From Lentisalinibacter sp964427415 (GTDB lineage: Bacteria > Pseudomonadota > Gammaproteobacteria > Steroidobacterales > Woeseiaceae), in contig CAYRUH010000013.1 of assembly GCA_964427415.1 (NCBI GenBank), forward strand, positions 1-64,000: 64,000 nt of DNA. Reading direction: 5' to 3'. A program made the translations under genes and the position numbers. Below are positions 42,001 to 49,856 of the stretch, one piece after another; position 1 is the first letter of the stretch, and every line of letters starts with the position of its first letter. A model generated the notes under the pieces. It worked only from the letters and a program-made list of their open reading frames with translations, ran no database searches and had not been told where the DNA came from.

Positions 42001-42932
42001 TGCTGGACATGGAGCGCCTGCATCTGCTCGAGGCCGACCCGGAGGCCGGCGATCCCGGCAGTCCGGCCCAGTACCCGCCGCTGGACGTGCGCATCGCGGA
42101 CTTCCGATTGGGCGAGCGGGGTTTCGGCGCGGTGGCCGCCACGTTCAGCAAGACCGAGACCGGAATCGAAAGCGAGGATCTCACCGCGAGGACGGAGACT
42201 TTCGGATTCACCGGCAGCGCCGGCTGGCGGGTGGACCTCACGGATCCGGCGGGCCAGCGTGCCGGCGTCTCCGGGCGACTCGAGAGCACGGACGTGCAGA
42301 AGACGTTGAGCGAGCTCGGCTATTTCCCGGGCATGGATGCGGATGAGGCCACCGTTACCCTGGATCTGTCGATCTCGGGTCCGCCGCGCAGCGAGTTCCT
42401 CGAGCAACTGGACGGCGACGTCTCCATCAGCATCCTCAATGGCCAACTCGACGAAGTGGACCCGGGCGCGGGGCGGGTCTTCGGTCTGCTGTCGGTGGCT
42501 GCACTGCCGCGGCGACTGTCTCTCGACTTCCGGGACGTGTTCAACCGGGGCCTCGGCTTCGACAAGATCGAGGGGACGTTCCGTATCGTGAACGGCGACG
42601 CCTACACTTGCGACCTGACCCTGGAAGGCTCCGTTGCGGATATCGGCGTAGTCGGGCGTGCCGGACTGGCCCAGCGGGATTACAACCAGACGGCGCTGGT
42701 CAGCGCCGACGTCGGCAGCAGCCTGCCCGCGGTCGGCGCGGTCGTCGGCGGACCGCCGGCCGCAGCGGCGCTGCTGCTCTTTTCCCAGATTTTCAAAAAG
42801 CCCCTGCAGGAGCTCGGCCAGGCCTACTACCAGGTGAGCGGTGACTTCGACGACCCTACGATCGAGCGCACGGATGCGCGTCGTTTCGGGGCCACCAGCG
42901 AGCTGGCCGGCTGCCTGAGCCAGGCTGAGTGA
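39078..42932 (+). CDS. yhdP: YhdP-family AsmA-like phospholipid transport protein
   Basis: Very large (1284 aa) envelope protein of the AsmA/TamB group; YhdP is a main phospholipid carrier between the inner and outer membranes. One N-terminal TM anchor (about residues 11-35) is followed by a long beta-rich periplasmic body expected to form a hydrophobic groove. The C-terminal region (FGLLSVAALPRRLSLDFRDV, then FDDPTIERTDARRFG; short quotes only) is typical. Length matches E. coli YhdP (1266 aa). The rng-yhdP-tldD order is conserved. Confidence 0.93.
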   Translation: MNRYAASALKFFAYTVAALVILLAVAVGLLRLMLPELPEYREEIRARASAAIGLDVTFQRIDARWRLNGPELIFTDVTLTDPATGEPVLDADEVSVGAAILRVLRERRISVGRLAVTGTSVTVERLGDGRFAVQGRAAETSEQVSGGDLPRDIRIILEDVDFTYSDPRARGGPLEARLTTLEWNRAGEDQALEARLQPGSELGSALRILATRRENRGGRDGGAPVWDVNVEASDLDLGRLASILPEEWPAPAAGIADVEIWSRFRDGQLRRAGATLEARGLAPAAAAEAPSTPPYDLSARLEWALNDGGWLAAVNDLRIERGDTMRPDSFVQVSAETDAESGLTGLEIQSGFLAMDDIRPFAAWLPAPLAQPYADYDPSGDLVSLRLRVDGLAEGVSLAYSVEAELRDAGVAPHGSIPGVRGISGSVRADESNGRLVLDSRALVLEAPQFLAAPIDFSRADATVVWRGTGSGLTVLCDRFILEDEWLATESNFELELPGGSETSSPRLDFTGEWRLTDLSRTSRYLPVRVMPRLAVEWVEKALVAGRAEQGSVRFEGALADFPFEDGEGVFRVRTSIRDAVMRFALQWPDIEQLDGEVVLDGMRLASTENSAVSMGAAIEDVYAAIEDLRKGVLEVRGSATGTLANVVDYAAASPISRLFGDRLAVVTAAGPASVDINLTMPVTRIEDYAVEAAVSTTDGRLALAGFPHPLTAIAGTARITRSGAEGEDIDAVFLGKPMQIDLTSAAEDGGDVAAIALAESRISAEALVQEAGLPLAGDIAGETDYQATVRFPRAGLADGPPLTVRVESRLDGMSVSLPEPAAKPADESWPFSLEVAFPEPALLGITGFYGQTAKWTAELGREAEGWRLRRGNIHLGPGLPGLPTGSGLYLSGSLERLRLGEWLDRATAGEAAPGRLIRAADLSIGDLYAFGQRVRSIGLQLERNPSDWLVQVDGPTAAGSIIVPADLAAGPPLVLDMERLHLLEADPEAGDPGSPAQYPPLDVRIADFRLGERGFGAVAATFSKTETGIESEDLTARTETFGFTGSAGWRVDLTDPAGQRAGVSGRLESTDVQKTLSELGYFPGMDADEATVTLDLSISGPPRSEFLEQLDGDVSISILNGQLDEVDPGAGRVFGLLSVAALPRRLSLDFRDVFNRGLGFDKIEGTFRIVNGDAYTCDLTLEGSVADIGVVGRAGLAQRDYNQTALVSADVGSSLPAVGAVVGGPPAAAALLLFSQIFKKPLQELGQAYYQVSGDFDDPTIERTDARRFGATSELAGCLSQAE

Positions 42933-43016
42933 GCGCGGCGTGGCCGGCAGCGCGTCTGATACGATAGACGGCTATCGCGGAGCACGGGCGCCACTGCCCG
43001 AACGGAGACTTTTGTT

Positions 43017-44462
43017 GTGACCGAATTGAACGCGCTGGAGACGGCGCAGAAGGAACTGCTGGACCCCGCCGGCCTCGACGAGGGACATCTGAGCCGGACG
43101 CTCGGCGCCATCATGCGGCGTTCCATCGACGCGGCCGACCTGTATTTCCAGAGTTCGCGTTTCGAGGGCTGGAGCCTCGAGGACGGCATCGTCCGCGAGG
43201 GCAGTTACAGCCAGGAGCAGGGCGTGGGCGTGCGCGCGATCTACGGCGACAAGACCGGCTTCGCCTATTCCGACGAACTCGTGCTGCCGGCGCTGGAGCA
43301 GGCCGCGGATGCGGCCCGCGCCATCGCTGCGGGCGGCGGTGAGGCACAGGTGCAGGCCTGGAACCGCAACCAGCCGCCGGCGCTCTATCCCGCAGCCGAT
43401 CCGGTGTCGAGCCTCGGTGACGAGCAGAAGACCGAGCTCCTGCGCCGCGTCGACCGCGAGACCCGTGCTCTGGACAGCCGGGTGAAAGAGGTTGTGGTGA
43501 GTCTGGTCGCCTCCCACGACCTGGTGATGGTCGTCGCCAGCGATGGCACCATGGGCGCGGATTCGCGCCCGCTGGTGCGCTGCAACGTCCACGTCATCGT
43601 GGAAGATAACGGCCGCCGGGAGCAGGGCTACAGCGGCGGCGGCGGCCGTACGGATCTGACTTATTTCCTGCAGCGCGACCGGGTTATGGGTTACGCCCGG
43701 GAGGCGGTGCGCCAGGCCCTCGTCCAGCTCGAGGCGGTGCCCGCGCCGGCTGGCAGCATGCCGGTGGTACTGGGGCCGGGCTGGCCGGGCGTGCTCCTGC
43801 ACGAGGCCATCGGTCACGGCCTGGAGGGCGACTTCAATCGCAAGGGCACTTCCGCGTTCTCCGGGCGCATCGGCGAGCGGGTCGCCTCCGAGCTCTGCAC
43901 CATCGTCGATGACGGCACGCTGCCGGGGCGCCGCGGCTCGCTTACGATCGACGACGAGGGCACCCCCTCGTCCTGCACCGTGCTGATCGAGAAGGGCCTG
44001 CTCAAGGGCTATATGCAGGACAAGATGAACGCCCGCCTGACGGGCGTCGCGCCCACCGGCAACGGCCGCCGCGAATCCTTCGCCCATCTGCCCATGCCGC
44101 GCATGACCAATACCTACATGCTGGCGGGGCCGCACGATCCGGGCGAGATTATCCAGTCGGTGGAATACGGGCTGTACGCGCCCAATTTCGGCGGCGGTCA
44201 GGTCGATATCACCTCGGGCAAGTTCGTGTTCTCCGCCAGCGAGGCCTACCTGATCGAGAAGGGCCGCATCGGCGCGCCGGTCAAGGGCGCCACTCTGATC
44301 GGCAACGGGCCGGACGTGCTGACCCGGGTGTCCATGGTCGGCAACGACCTCAGGCTGGACACCGGCGTCGGCGTCTGCGGCAAAGAGGGGCAGTCGGTCC
44401 CCGTCGGTGTCGGCCAGCCCACGCTGAAGGTGGACCGCATCACGGTGGGCGGCACGAGCTGA
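43017..44462 (+). CDS. tldD: Metalloprotease TldD
   Basis: Catalytic half of the TldD/TldE (PmbA) heterodimer, which degrades unfolded peptides and matures microcin-type and other RiPP precursors. It is 481 aa, the same as E. coli. The zinc motif HEAIGH is at residues 262-267, with Glu263 in the place of the known catalytic residue. The partner PmbA is at 48477-49823. The start is GTG, with GGAG about 9 nt upstream. Confidence 0.97.
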   Translation: MTELNALETAQKELLDPAGLDEGHLSRTLGAIMRRSIDAADLYFQSSRFEGWSLEDGIVREGSYSQEQGVGVRAIYGDKTGFAYSDELVLPALEQAADAARAIAAGGGEAQVQAWNRNQPPALYPAADPVSSLGDEQKTELLRRVDRETRALDSRVKEVVVSLVASHDLVMVVASDGTMGADSRPLVRCNVHVIVEDNGRREQGYSGGGGRTDLTYFLQRDRVMGYAREAVRQALVQLEAVPAPAGSMPVVLGPGWPGVLLHEAIGHGLEGDFNRKGTSAFSGRIGERVASELCTIVDDGTLPGRRGSLTIDDEGTPSSCTVLIEKGLLKGYMQDKMNARLTGVAPTGNGRRESFAHLPMPRMTNTYMLAGPHDPGEIIQSVEYGLYAPNFGGGQVDITSGKFVFSASEAYLIEKGRIGAPVKGATLIGNGPDVLTRVSMVGNDLRLDTGVGVCGKEGQSVPVGVGQPTLKVDRITVGGTS

Positions 44463-44580
44463 GCCGTGAGCCGGCGGACGGCCGGTCAGTTTGGCATCCC
44501 GCTCTGTGAAAGGCGTCACTGCAATACCTGTCCCGTCCGGCTAATCTCCGTGTCTATTGTCTGCAAAGGTGGCACTGATC

Positions 44581-44751
44581 ATGGACTTCGAACGCACCTA
44601 TACCGAATCCGAGCTGGATCCCGCCGCACTGGAATTCGCCAGGAGCCTGCGCGAGCGCCCGGTGGAGGCCCCGCATGACATGAGTATCGACGGTTTCGGC
44701 GAGTCCCTGGGCGCCCGCCTGCTGCGCCTGTTCCGCGGCCGTAAGGACTGA
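44581..44751 (+). CDS. Small protein of unknown function (56 aa)
   Basis: A short acidic-then-basic protein: MDFERTYTESELDPAALEFA, a middle part with PHDMSIDGFGESLG, and an amphipathic basic tail ARLLRLFRGRKD that could touch the membrane. AAGGTGG lies about 10 nt before the ATG. It stands alone between tldD and the scaffold gap. Codon use looks like the neighbours. No family recognised; it could be a chance frame. Confidence 0.5.
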   Translation: MDFERTYTESELDPAALEFARSLRERPVEAPHDMSIDGFGESLGARLLRLFRGRKD

Positions 44752-44863
44752 AACGCCGGCTCCGCGGCCCCTTGCCGGACCATTTTCGTTTGGTTGCCCC
44801 GGCGTCCTGCGCTTGACGCCGCCCCCGCGCTGCATTAATTAGATGAGTCCGACCAGCACGGAT

Positions 44864-44963
44864 NNNNNNNNNNNNNNNNNNNNNNNNNNNNNNNNNNNNN
44901 NNNNNNNNNNNNNNNNNNNNNNNNNNNNNNNNNNNNNNNNNNNNNNNNNNNNNNNNNNNNNNN
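44864..44963. other. Assembly gap of 100 N
   Basis: Fixed-size placeholder between two overlapping contig ends. Any reading frame crossing it is an artefact. Confidence 0.99.
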
Positions 44964-44967
44964 GCGC

Positions 44968-44996
44968 TTGACGCCGCCCCCGCGCTGCATTAATTA
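44968..44996 (+). promoter_or_regulatory. Sigma-70-like promoter for the two-TM protein gene
   Basis: -35 TTGACG (44968-44973), 17-bp spacer, -10 TAATTA (44991-44996). It lies inside the duplicated 55 bp, so a second copy appears before the gap. The predicted start site (about 45003) is after the ATG at 44998, which argues for translation from the ATG at 45058. Confidence 0.55.
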
Positions 44997-45057
44997 GATG
45001 AGTCCGACCAGCACGGATTCCCGTCACAGGGGACCGTCTTCGAGCTCAGGGGCAGCG

Positions 45058-45282
45058 ATGTGGCTTTCTAAACCGATCTACGAGGTGGTCCCGTACTTCT
45101 ACCTGCTGGCCGGCTGTATCGCGCTGGCGGCGTCGCTGTACCTCGATTACTGGTACTGGCCGTCCATTTGCTTCGTGGTGGGCATGTTCTCGCTGCTGGG
45201 CGGCATCGTCGTGCTGCTGAAGCGCCGGGATCACCGGCAGCGGCGCATGGAGCGCGAGCGGGAGCGCGATGTCCCCGAGTAG
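45058..45282 (+). CDS. Small two-TM membrane protein of unknown function
   Basis: A 74-aa protein: MWLSKPIYEVVPYFY, TM1 (about 14-30, LLAGCIALAASLYL), a short YWYWP turn, TM2 (about 34-52, FVVGMFSLLGGIVVLL) and a very basic tail (KRRDHRQRRMERERERD), so the C-terminus should be cytoplasmic. AGGGGC lies before the ATG. It ends 3 bp from the convergent FHA-ATPase gene. A link between the basic tail and the acidic tail of that ATPase is tempting but is only an idea. Confidence 0.7.
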   Translation: MWLSKPIYEVVPYFYLLAGCIALAASLYLDYWYWPSICFVVGMFSLLGGIVVLLKRRDHRQRRMERERERDVPE

Positions 45283-45285
45283 GGG

Positions 45286-46605
45286 TCAGCTGGCGTAGAG
45301 GTCTTCGTCCTCTTCGTCCTCTTCGTCGTCCTCGTCTTCTGCCTCATCGGCGGCTTCGGCCGGTTCATCCTGGTCCAATTCCTCGTCCTCCTCGAGCGCC
45401 GCGTCGCGCAGGTCGGTGTAGACGAGTTCGTGCTTGCCGAGGACGATGACGTCGCCGTCTTCCAGGCCCTTCTTCTTGATACGTTGTTTGCCCAGGAACA
45501 CGCCGTTGGTGCTGTTGAGGTCCTCGAGCACCGAGCGCTCCAGGTCGCTCACGATCTGGCAGTGGTGACGGCTCACGTACTTGCTGTCGATGCGAATCTC
45601 GTTGTCCGGTGTGCGTCCGATCACCGTGCGCCCGACTTCGAGGTTGTGGGCCTCCACCACCCTGCCCTGGAGGCGTACGTCAATGCGCGCCAGCGTCATC
45701 TCGCCGGTATCCCTCGGGTCCAGCGCGGCGGGCCGCAGTATCTGCCCCGTATTGCCGGGTTCGGCATGTTCGGTGGGTTCGGCCGCGGGTGCCTCGTGCG
45801 CCCAGACCAGCTCGTCGAGCGCCGTCTCGACGATCTCCGGCGTGATGCACTTGCGATCTTCTGCGAAAGCGCAAAGCATCGCCGTGTCACACAGCGTGTT
45901 GATCAGTCGCGGCACCCCGCCGGTGCGGCGGTAGATGAGGTCGAGGCAGTCCTCGGCGAAAATCTCCTCGGCGTCAGCCCCTGCGACCTTCAGCCGATGG
46001 CCGATGTACTCGCGCATCTCCCGGTTGGTAAGCGGGCCGAGGTGGAAGCGCAGACGCACCCGCTGGGTCAGCTGCTTCAGCCGCGGCGACTCGATCTTGT
46101 CCTTCAGTTCCGGCTGGCCGGCCAGGATGATACGCAGCACCTTCTCCTTGTGGGTCTCGATGCCAGACAGCAGCCGGATTTCCTCGAGCACCTTCGGGGA
46201 CAGGTTCTGCGCCTCGTCGATGATCAGCACGACCTTCTTGCCCTCGCCGTATTGCTCGACGAGGAACATGTTCAGCATGTCCAGCAGTTCCGCCTTGCGG
46301 GCCTGGAATGGCTTGAAGCCGAACTCCGCCAGCACCGCCTGCAGGAACTGGCTGGGCGAGAGCTGGGTCTGCGACACCATGGCGTAGACCACGTCGTCGC
46401 CGAGTTCGTTCAGGAACGACTGGATCAGGGTGGTCTTGCCGGAGCCGATCTCGCCGGTGATGACCACGAACCCGTCGGCCAGCCAGATGGTCGACTCCAT
46501 GTAAGCCTTGGCGCGAGCGTGCTGTTTGCTCCAGTAGACGAAGGCCGGGTCCGGGGTGAGCCGGAACGGTTGTTCGGCGAGTTCGAAGTGCTCGAGATAG
46601 GACAT
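45286..46605 (-). CDS. GspA/ExeA-type AAA ATPase fused to an FHA domain
   Basis: A 439-aa protein. Residues 1-265 are an ExeA/GspA-like AAA+ module: LAEQPFRLTPDPAF start, Walker A GEIGSGKTT (51-59), Walker B VVLIIDEAQ (125-133), QRVRLRFHLGPL and GGVPRLINTLCD. Residues about 326-398 are an FHA domain with its key residues (GRTPDNEI, SRHH, NSTNG), which reads phosphothreonine. A linker of about 50 residues separates them, and a run of Asp/Glu (404-436) ends the protein. GspA normally carries a peptidoglycan-binding part and works in type II secretion; that part and other gsp genes are absent here. The role is unknown. Confidence 0.85.
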   Translation of the reverse strand: MSYLEHFELAEQPFRLTPDPAFVYWSKQHARAKAYMESTIWLADGFVVITGEIGSGKTTLIQSFLNELGDDVVYAMVSQTQLSPSQFLQAVLAEFGFKPFQARKAELLDMLNMFLVEQYGEGKKVVLIIDEAQNLSPKVLEEIRLLSGIETHKEKVLRIILAGQPELKDKIESPRLKQLTQRVRLRFHLGPLTNREMREYIGHRLKVAGADAEEIFAEDCLDLIYRRTGGVPRLINTLCDTAMLCAFAEDRKCITPEIVETALDELVWAHEAPAAEPTEHAEPGNTGQILRPAALDPRDTGEMTLARIDVRLQGRVVEAHNLEVGRTVIGRTPDNEIRIDSKYVSRHHCQIVSDLERSVLEDLNSTNGVFLGKQRIKKKGLEDGDVIVLGKHELVYTDLRDAALEEDEELDQDEPAEAADEAEDEDDEEDEEDEDLYAS

Positions 46606-46674
46606 GGTCTGCCGGTCGATCCTCCGGGCTTACCCGGGAACAACCTTAAACATTAACATCAAAACCGGGCGCTC

Positions 46675-47781
46675 TTACAGGGAACGGTTCTCAGTGCCGG
46701 ACGCGAGCAGCGCTTCCAGCCGCGCCAGGCGCCGGTCCCGTTCTTGCGGCGAATCGGCGACGACCGTGACATGGCCCAGTTTCCTTCCGGGGCGCGGCGA
46801 CTTGCAGTAGTCATGCAGGTGGGCGTCCGGCACTGCCAGGATGGCGGCGGCCGCCGGCATGGTGCCGATCAGGTTCAGCATGCCGGTATGCCCGCGTGCG
46901 CGGCAATCGCCGGCCGGCAGGCCGCAGACCGCCCGCAGGTGGTTCTCGAACTGGCTGCAGGCGGCGCCCTCGATGGTCCAGTGGCCGGAATTATGGACCC
47001 GCGGCGCGAACTCGTTGCCGAGCAGGCGTCCCCCTGCGACGAAAAACTCGACGGCGATGGTGCCCCGGTAGTCCAGGCGCTCGACCAGGGCGCGAAGGTG
47101 GGTTTCGGCCAGCGCCTGCAGCCCGGCGTCTGCTGCGGGAGCGCAGGAGGTGTGCAGGATACCGTGCCGGTGGACGTTGCCGGTCAGCGGGTAGCAGACG
47201 AGCGCCCCGTCCGCGTCGCGGCTGCCGATGACGGAGACTTCGCGCTCGAAAGCCACCAGCCGTTCGGCCAGCAGCGGCACGCCGGCCAGCGCCTCCCAGG
47301 CGGCCGGCATGTCGGCGTCCTCGAGGATGCGATGCTGGCCCTTGCCGTCGTAGCCGAGGCGTCGGGTCTTCGCGATGAGGGGCAGGCCGATGTCACGGCA
47401 CGCGGCCTCCAGGTCCTCTCGGCTGTCCACCGTTCGCCAGGGCGCCACCGGGATACCGGCTGCCTCGAACGCCATCTTCTCGTTGCGTCGGTCCTGCGCG
47501 GTGGCGAGGGCGCCGGGCGGCGGATACACCGGCGTGTCGCCCGCCGCCGCGAGCAGGCAGTCCACGTCCACGTTCTCGAATTCGTAGGTGATGACGTCGC
47601 AGCCCGCCGCCAGGTCGGCGATGGCGGCCGGCTGATCGAAGGCGGCGACAATGTGCTCGCCCACCGCCGCAGCCGGCGCCTCCGGCGAGGGATCAAGGAA
47701 GACGAAATCCAGTCCCAGCGGCAGGCCCGCCAGCCCGAGCATGCGGCCCAGCTGCCCGCCGCCGACCACTCCGACGCGCAT
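46675..47781 (-). CDS. purK: N5-carboxyaminoimidazole ribonucleotide synthase
   Basis: ATP-grasp enzyme carboxylating AIR in purine synthesis. It is 368 aa. Motifs: VGVVGGGQLGRMLGLAG start, the ATP-grasp lysine in PLIAKTRRLGYDGKGQ, AVEFFVAGG and NEFAPRVHNSGHWTIEG (short parts). It follows purE by 5 nt in the usual purEK operon. Confidence 0.96.
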   Translation of the reverse strand: MRVGVVGGGQLGRMLGLAGLPLGLDFVFLDPSPEAPAAAVGEHIVAAFDQPAAIADLAAGCDVITYEFENVDVDCLLAAAGDTPVYPPPGALATAQDRRNEKMAFEAAGIPVAPWRTVDSREDLEAACRDIGLPLIAKTRRLGYDGKGQHRILEDADMPAAWEALAGVPLLAERLVAFEREVSVIGSRDADGALVCYPLTGNVHRHGILHTSCAPAADAGLQALAETHLRALVERLDYRGTIAVEFFVAGGRLLGNEFAPRVHNSGHWTIEGAACSQFENHLRAVCGLPAGDCRARGHTGMLNLIGTMPAAAAILAVPDAHLHDYCKSPRPGRKLGHVTVVADSPQERDRRLARLEALLASGTENRSL

Positions 47782-47786
47782 CCTGC

Positions 47787-48293
47787 TCAGACTTCGGCCG
47801 ACTCATCGGCAGCCGGGTCGGGACGCGCGAGCACCTTGTCGGTCTGCTGCCGGCGGTAGTCCGCGAGCGAGCACCGGATGTCCGCGTCGCCGACAGCGAG
47901 GATGGCCGCCGCAAGCAGAGCCGCGTTGACCGCGCCCGCCTTGCCGATGGCGAGGGTGCCCACCGGGATGCCTGCAGGCATCTGCACGATCGAGAGCAGC
48001 GAGTCCATGCCCGAGAGTGCCTTCGACTGCACCGGCACGCCGAGCACCGGCAGCGGCGTCTTGGCGGCGGCCATGCCCGGCAGGTGGGCGGCCCCGCCGG
48101 CGCCGGCGATGATCACGGCGAGGCCCCGGCCGGCCGCCGTCTCGCAGTACTCGAACAGCAGGTCCGGGGTGCGGTGGGCGGAGACCACCCGGGTCTCGTG
48201 GGGGATGCCGAGCGCATGCAGCGTCTCGCTCGCGTGCGCCATGGTGTCCCAGTCGGAGACAGAGCCCATGATGATGCCGACCTTCTGGTCCAT
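47787..48293 (-). CDS. purE: N5-carboxyaminoimidazole ribonucleotide mutase
   Basis: Moves the carboxylate of N5-CAIR to give CAIR. It is 168 aa, a class I PurE. The start region KVGIIMGSVSDWDTM, VSAHRTPD with the catalytic His, and IAGAGGAAHLPGM are all present. No Shine-Dalgarno sequence lies before the ATG; instead a -10 hexamer ends 6 nt upstream. Confidence 0.96.
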   Translation of the reverse strand: MDQKVGIIMGSVSDWDTMAHASETLHALGIPHETRVVSAHRTPDLLFEYCETAAGRGLAVIIAGAGGAAHLPGMAAAKTPLPVLGVPVQSKALSGMDSLLSIVQMPAGIPVGTLAIGKAGAVNAALLAAAILAVGDADIRCSLADYRRQQTDKVLARPDPAADESAEV

Positions 48294-48299
48294 GACGGC

Positions 48300-48328
48300 A
48301 TTCTACAGGGCGAACGCGCCGGTGACAT
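48300..48328 (-). promoter_or_regulatory. Candidate promoter for purEK
   Basis: Minus strand: -35 ATGTCA (48328-48323), 17-bp spacer, -10 TAGAAT (48305-48300), then 6 nt to the purE ATG. This geometry predicts a leaderless mRNA. No clear PurR dyad is seen. Confidence 0.45.
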
Positions 48329-48400
48329 CGTCGCAGGCCCGTTGCGAGGCCGTGGCAGGGACGCGGCGCAAGCTTGCGAGAGCGCGGTGAGCGGCCGGCC

Positions 48401-48429
48401 TCGTCACCGACACTGAGCCCGTTTAGAAT
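48401..48429 (+). promoter_or_regulatory. Candidate promoter for pmbA
   Basis: -35 TCGTCA (48401-48406), 17-bp spacer, -10 TAGAAT (48424-48429); leader about 40 nt with GGAG before the ATG. Confidence 0.45.
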
Positions 48430-48476
48430 CCCCGGCACCGTCGTCAACGACCGAGCCGGATCGCGAAGGAGCCCTC

Positions 48477-49823
48477 ATGAGCCATACCCTGGAGATCAGC
48501 CCGGCGGAGGAACGGCGCTTCGCCGACCTGGTGTCGCGGGCGCTGGAGACGGCGGCACGGGCCGGCGCCGAGGAGTGCGAGGCGGCGGTCAGCCACGACC
48601 TCGGCCTGTCGGTGACCGCACGCATGCGTGACATCGAAACGCTGGAGTACCAGAACGATCGCTCCTTCGGCGTCACCGTCTACTTGGACCGTCGCAAGGG
48701 CAGCGCCAGCACGTCGGACTTCCGTGCGGAGGCGATTGCGGAGACCGTGGAACGAGCCTGCTCCATCGCCCGGCGCACCGCGGAGGATCCCTGCGCGGGC
48801 CTCGCGGATCCTGCCAGACTCGCGGACGATCCGCCGGACCTGTCGCTGGACCATGCCTGGGAGATTTCGCCGGAAGCGGCGCGGGAGATGGCCATACGCT
48901 GCGAGGGTGCCGCGCTCGACAGCGATCCGCGGATCAGCAATTCGGAGGGCGCCACGGTGGCGACCAGCCGGGGCGTCAGGGCCTACGGCAACAGCCACGG
49001 TTTCTTCGGCGCCTACCGGCGCAGCAGCCACAGCATCAGCTGTGCCGTGCTGGCCGGCGACAACGGCGGCATGGAGCGGGATTATCACTACACCGCCGCC
49101 CGGGATCCGGCGCAGCTCGAAGCGATGGAGGCCGTCGGGACGAAGGCCGCAGAGCGAACCCTGCGGCGCCTGGGTGCCCGTCAGGTGACGACGGCGAAGG
49201 CCCCCGTCCTGTTTCCCCCCGAGCTTGCCCGGGGATTCATCGGCCATGCCGTGGGCGCCATCAGCGGCACGGCGCAGTATCGGCGCTCGTCCTTCCTCCT
49301 GGACGCCGCGGGCGAGATGCTCTTCCCCGGGTTCCTGAATATTCTGGAGCGTCCGCACATCCCGGGCGCCTTCGGCAGCGCCCCGTTCGACCGCGAGGGC
49401 GTGGCCACGACCGACCGGGACCTGGTCTCGGCCGGCGTGCTGCAGGGCTACGTGCTGTCGAGCTACTCGGCCCGTCGGCTGGGCCTGGAGACCACGGGGA
49501 ATGCGGGCGGGGTACACAATCTGCTGGTGGAGGGCAACGCGGAGGGGCTGGAGGCCCTGACGCGTCAGATGGGCCGCGGGCTGATCGTCTCGGAGCTGAT
49601 GGGACAGGGCGTGAACGCCGTCACCGGCGATTACAGCCGCGGCGCCGCCGGCTTCTGGGTGGAGGGTGGCGAGATCGCTTATCCGGTCAGCGAGATCACC
49701 ATCGCCGGCAATCTGCGCGATCTTTACCGCAACATCGTCGCGGTGGGCCGTGACCGGGATCTCCGGGGCGTCATCCGCTGCGGCTCGCTGCTGGTCGCCG
49801 AGATGACCGTCGCCGGCAACTGA
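48477..49823 (+). CDS. pmbA: Metalloprotease-related protein PmbA (TldE)
   Basis: Partner of TldD in the TldD/E protease; it lacks the zinc motif and forms part of the substrate channel. It is 448 aa, as expected. Typical segments are AVSHDLGLSVTARMRDIET (part), FGVTVYLDRRKGSAST, GVHNLLVEGN and NAVTGDYSRGAAGFWVE. An AAGGAG site precedes the ATG. Confidence 0.95.
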   Translation: MSHTLEISPAEERRFADLVSRALETAARAGAEECEAAVSHDLGLSVTARMRDIETLEYQNDRSFGVTVYLDRRKGSASTSDFRAEAIAETVERACSIARRTAEDPCAGLADPARLADDPPDLSLDHAWEISPEAAREMAIRCEGAALDSDPRISNSEGATVATSRGVRAYGNSHGFFGAYRRSSHSISCAVLAGDNGGMERDYHYTAARDPAQLEAMEAVGTKAAERTLRRLGARQVTTAKAPVLFPPELARGFIGHAVGAISGTAQYRRSSFLLDAAGEMLFPGFLNILERPHIPGAFGSAPFDREGVATTDRDLVSAGVLQGYVLSSYSARRLGLETTGNAGGVHNLLVEGNAEGLEALTRQMGRGLIVSELMGQGVNAVTGDYSRGAAGFWVEGGEIAYPVSEITIAGNLRDLYRNIVAVGRDRDLRGVIRCGSLLVAEMTVAGN

Positions 49824-49856
49824 GCACGCCCGGTCCTGCGCGGCGGTCGAGGGGAC

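Larger units (their letters stand above)
44809..45018. repeat. 55-bp direct duplication flanking the assembly gap
   Basis: 44809-44863 and 44964-45018 are identical over 55 bp and are separated by exactly 100 N. This is the signature of two contigs sharing a k-mer overlap that a scaffolder joined with a fixed-length gap. The real chromosome most likely has one copy and no gap. Confidence 0.9.

Noticed and set aside
44839..45027. Open frame across the N gap
   Set aside because: It exists only because N codons contain no stops.
45286..46605. Transposition helper (TniB/IstB type) or type II secretion locus
   Set aside because: The AAA module is GspA-like, but there is no transposase, inverted repeat or gsp gene nearby.
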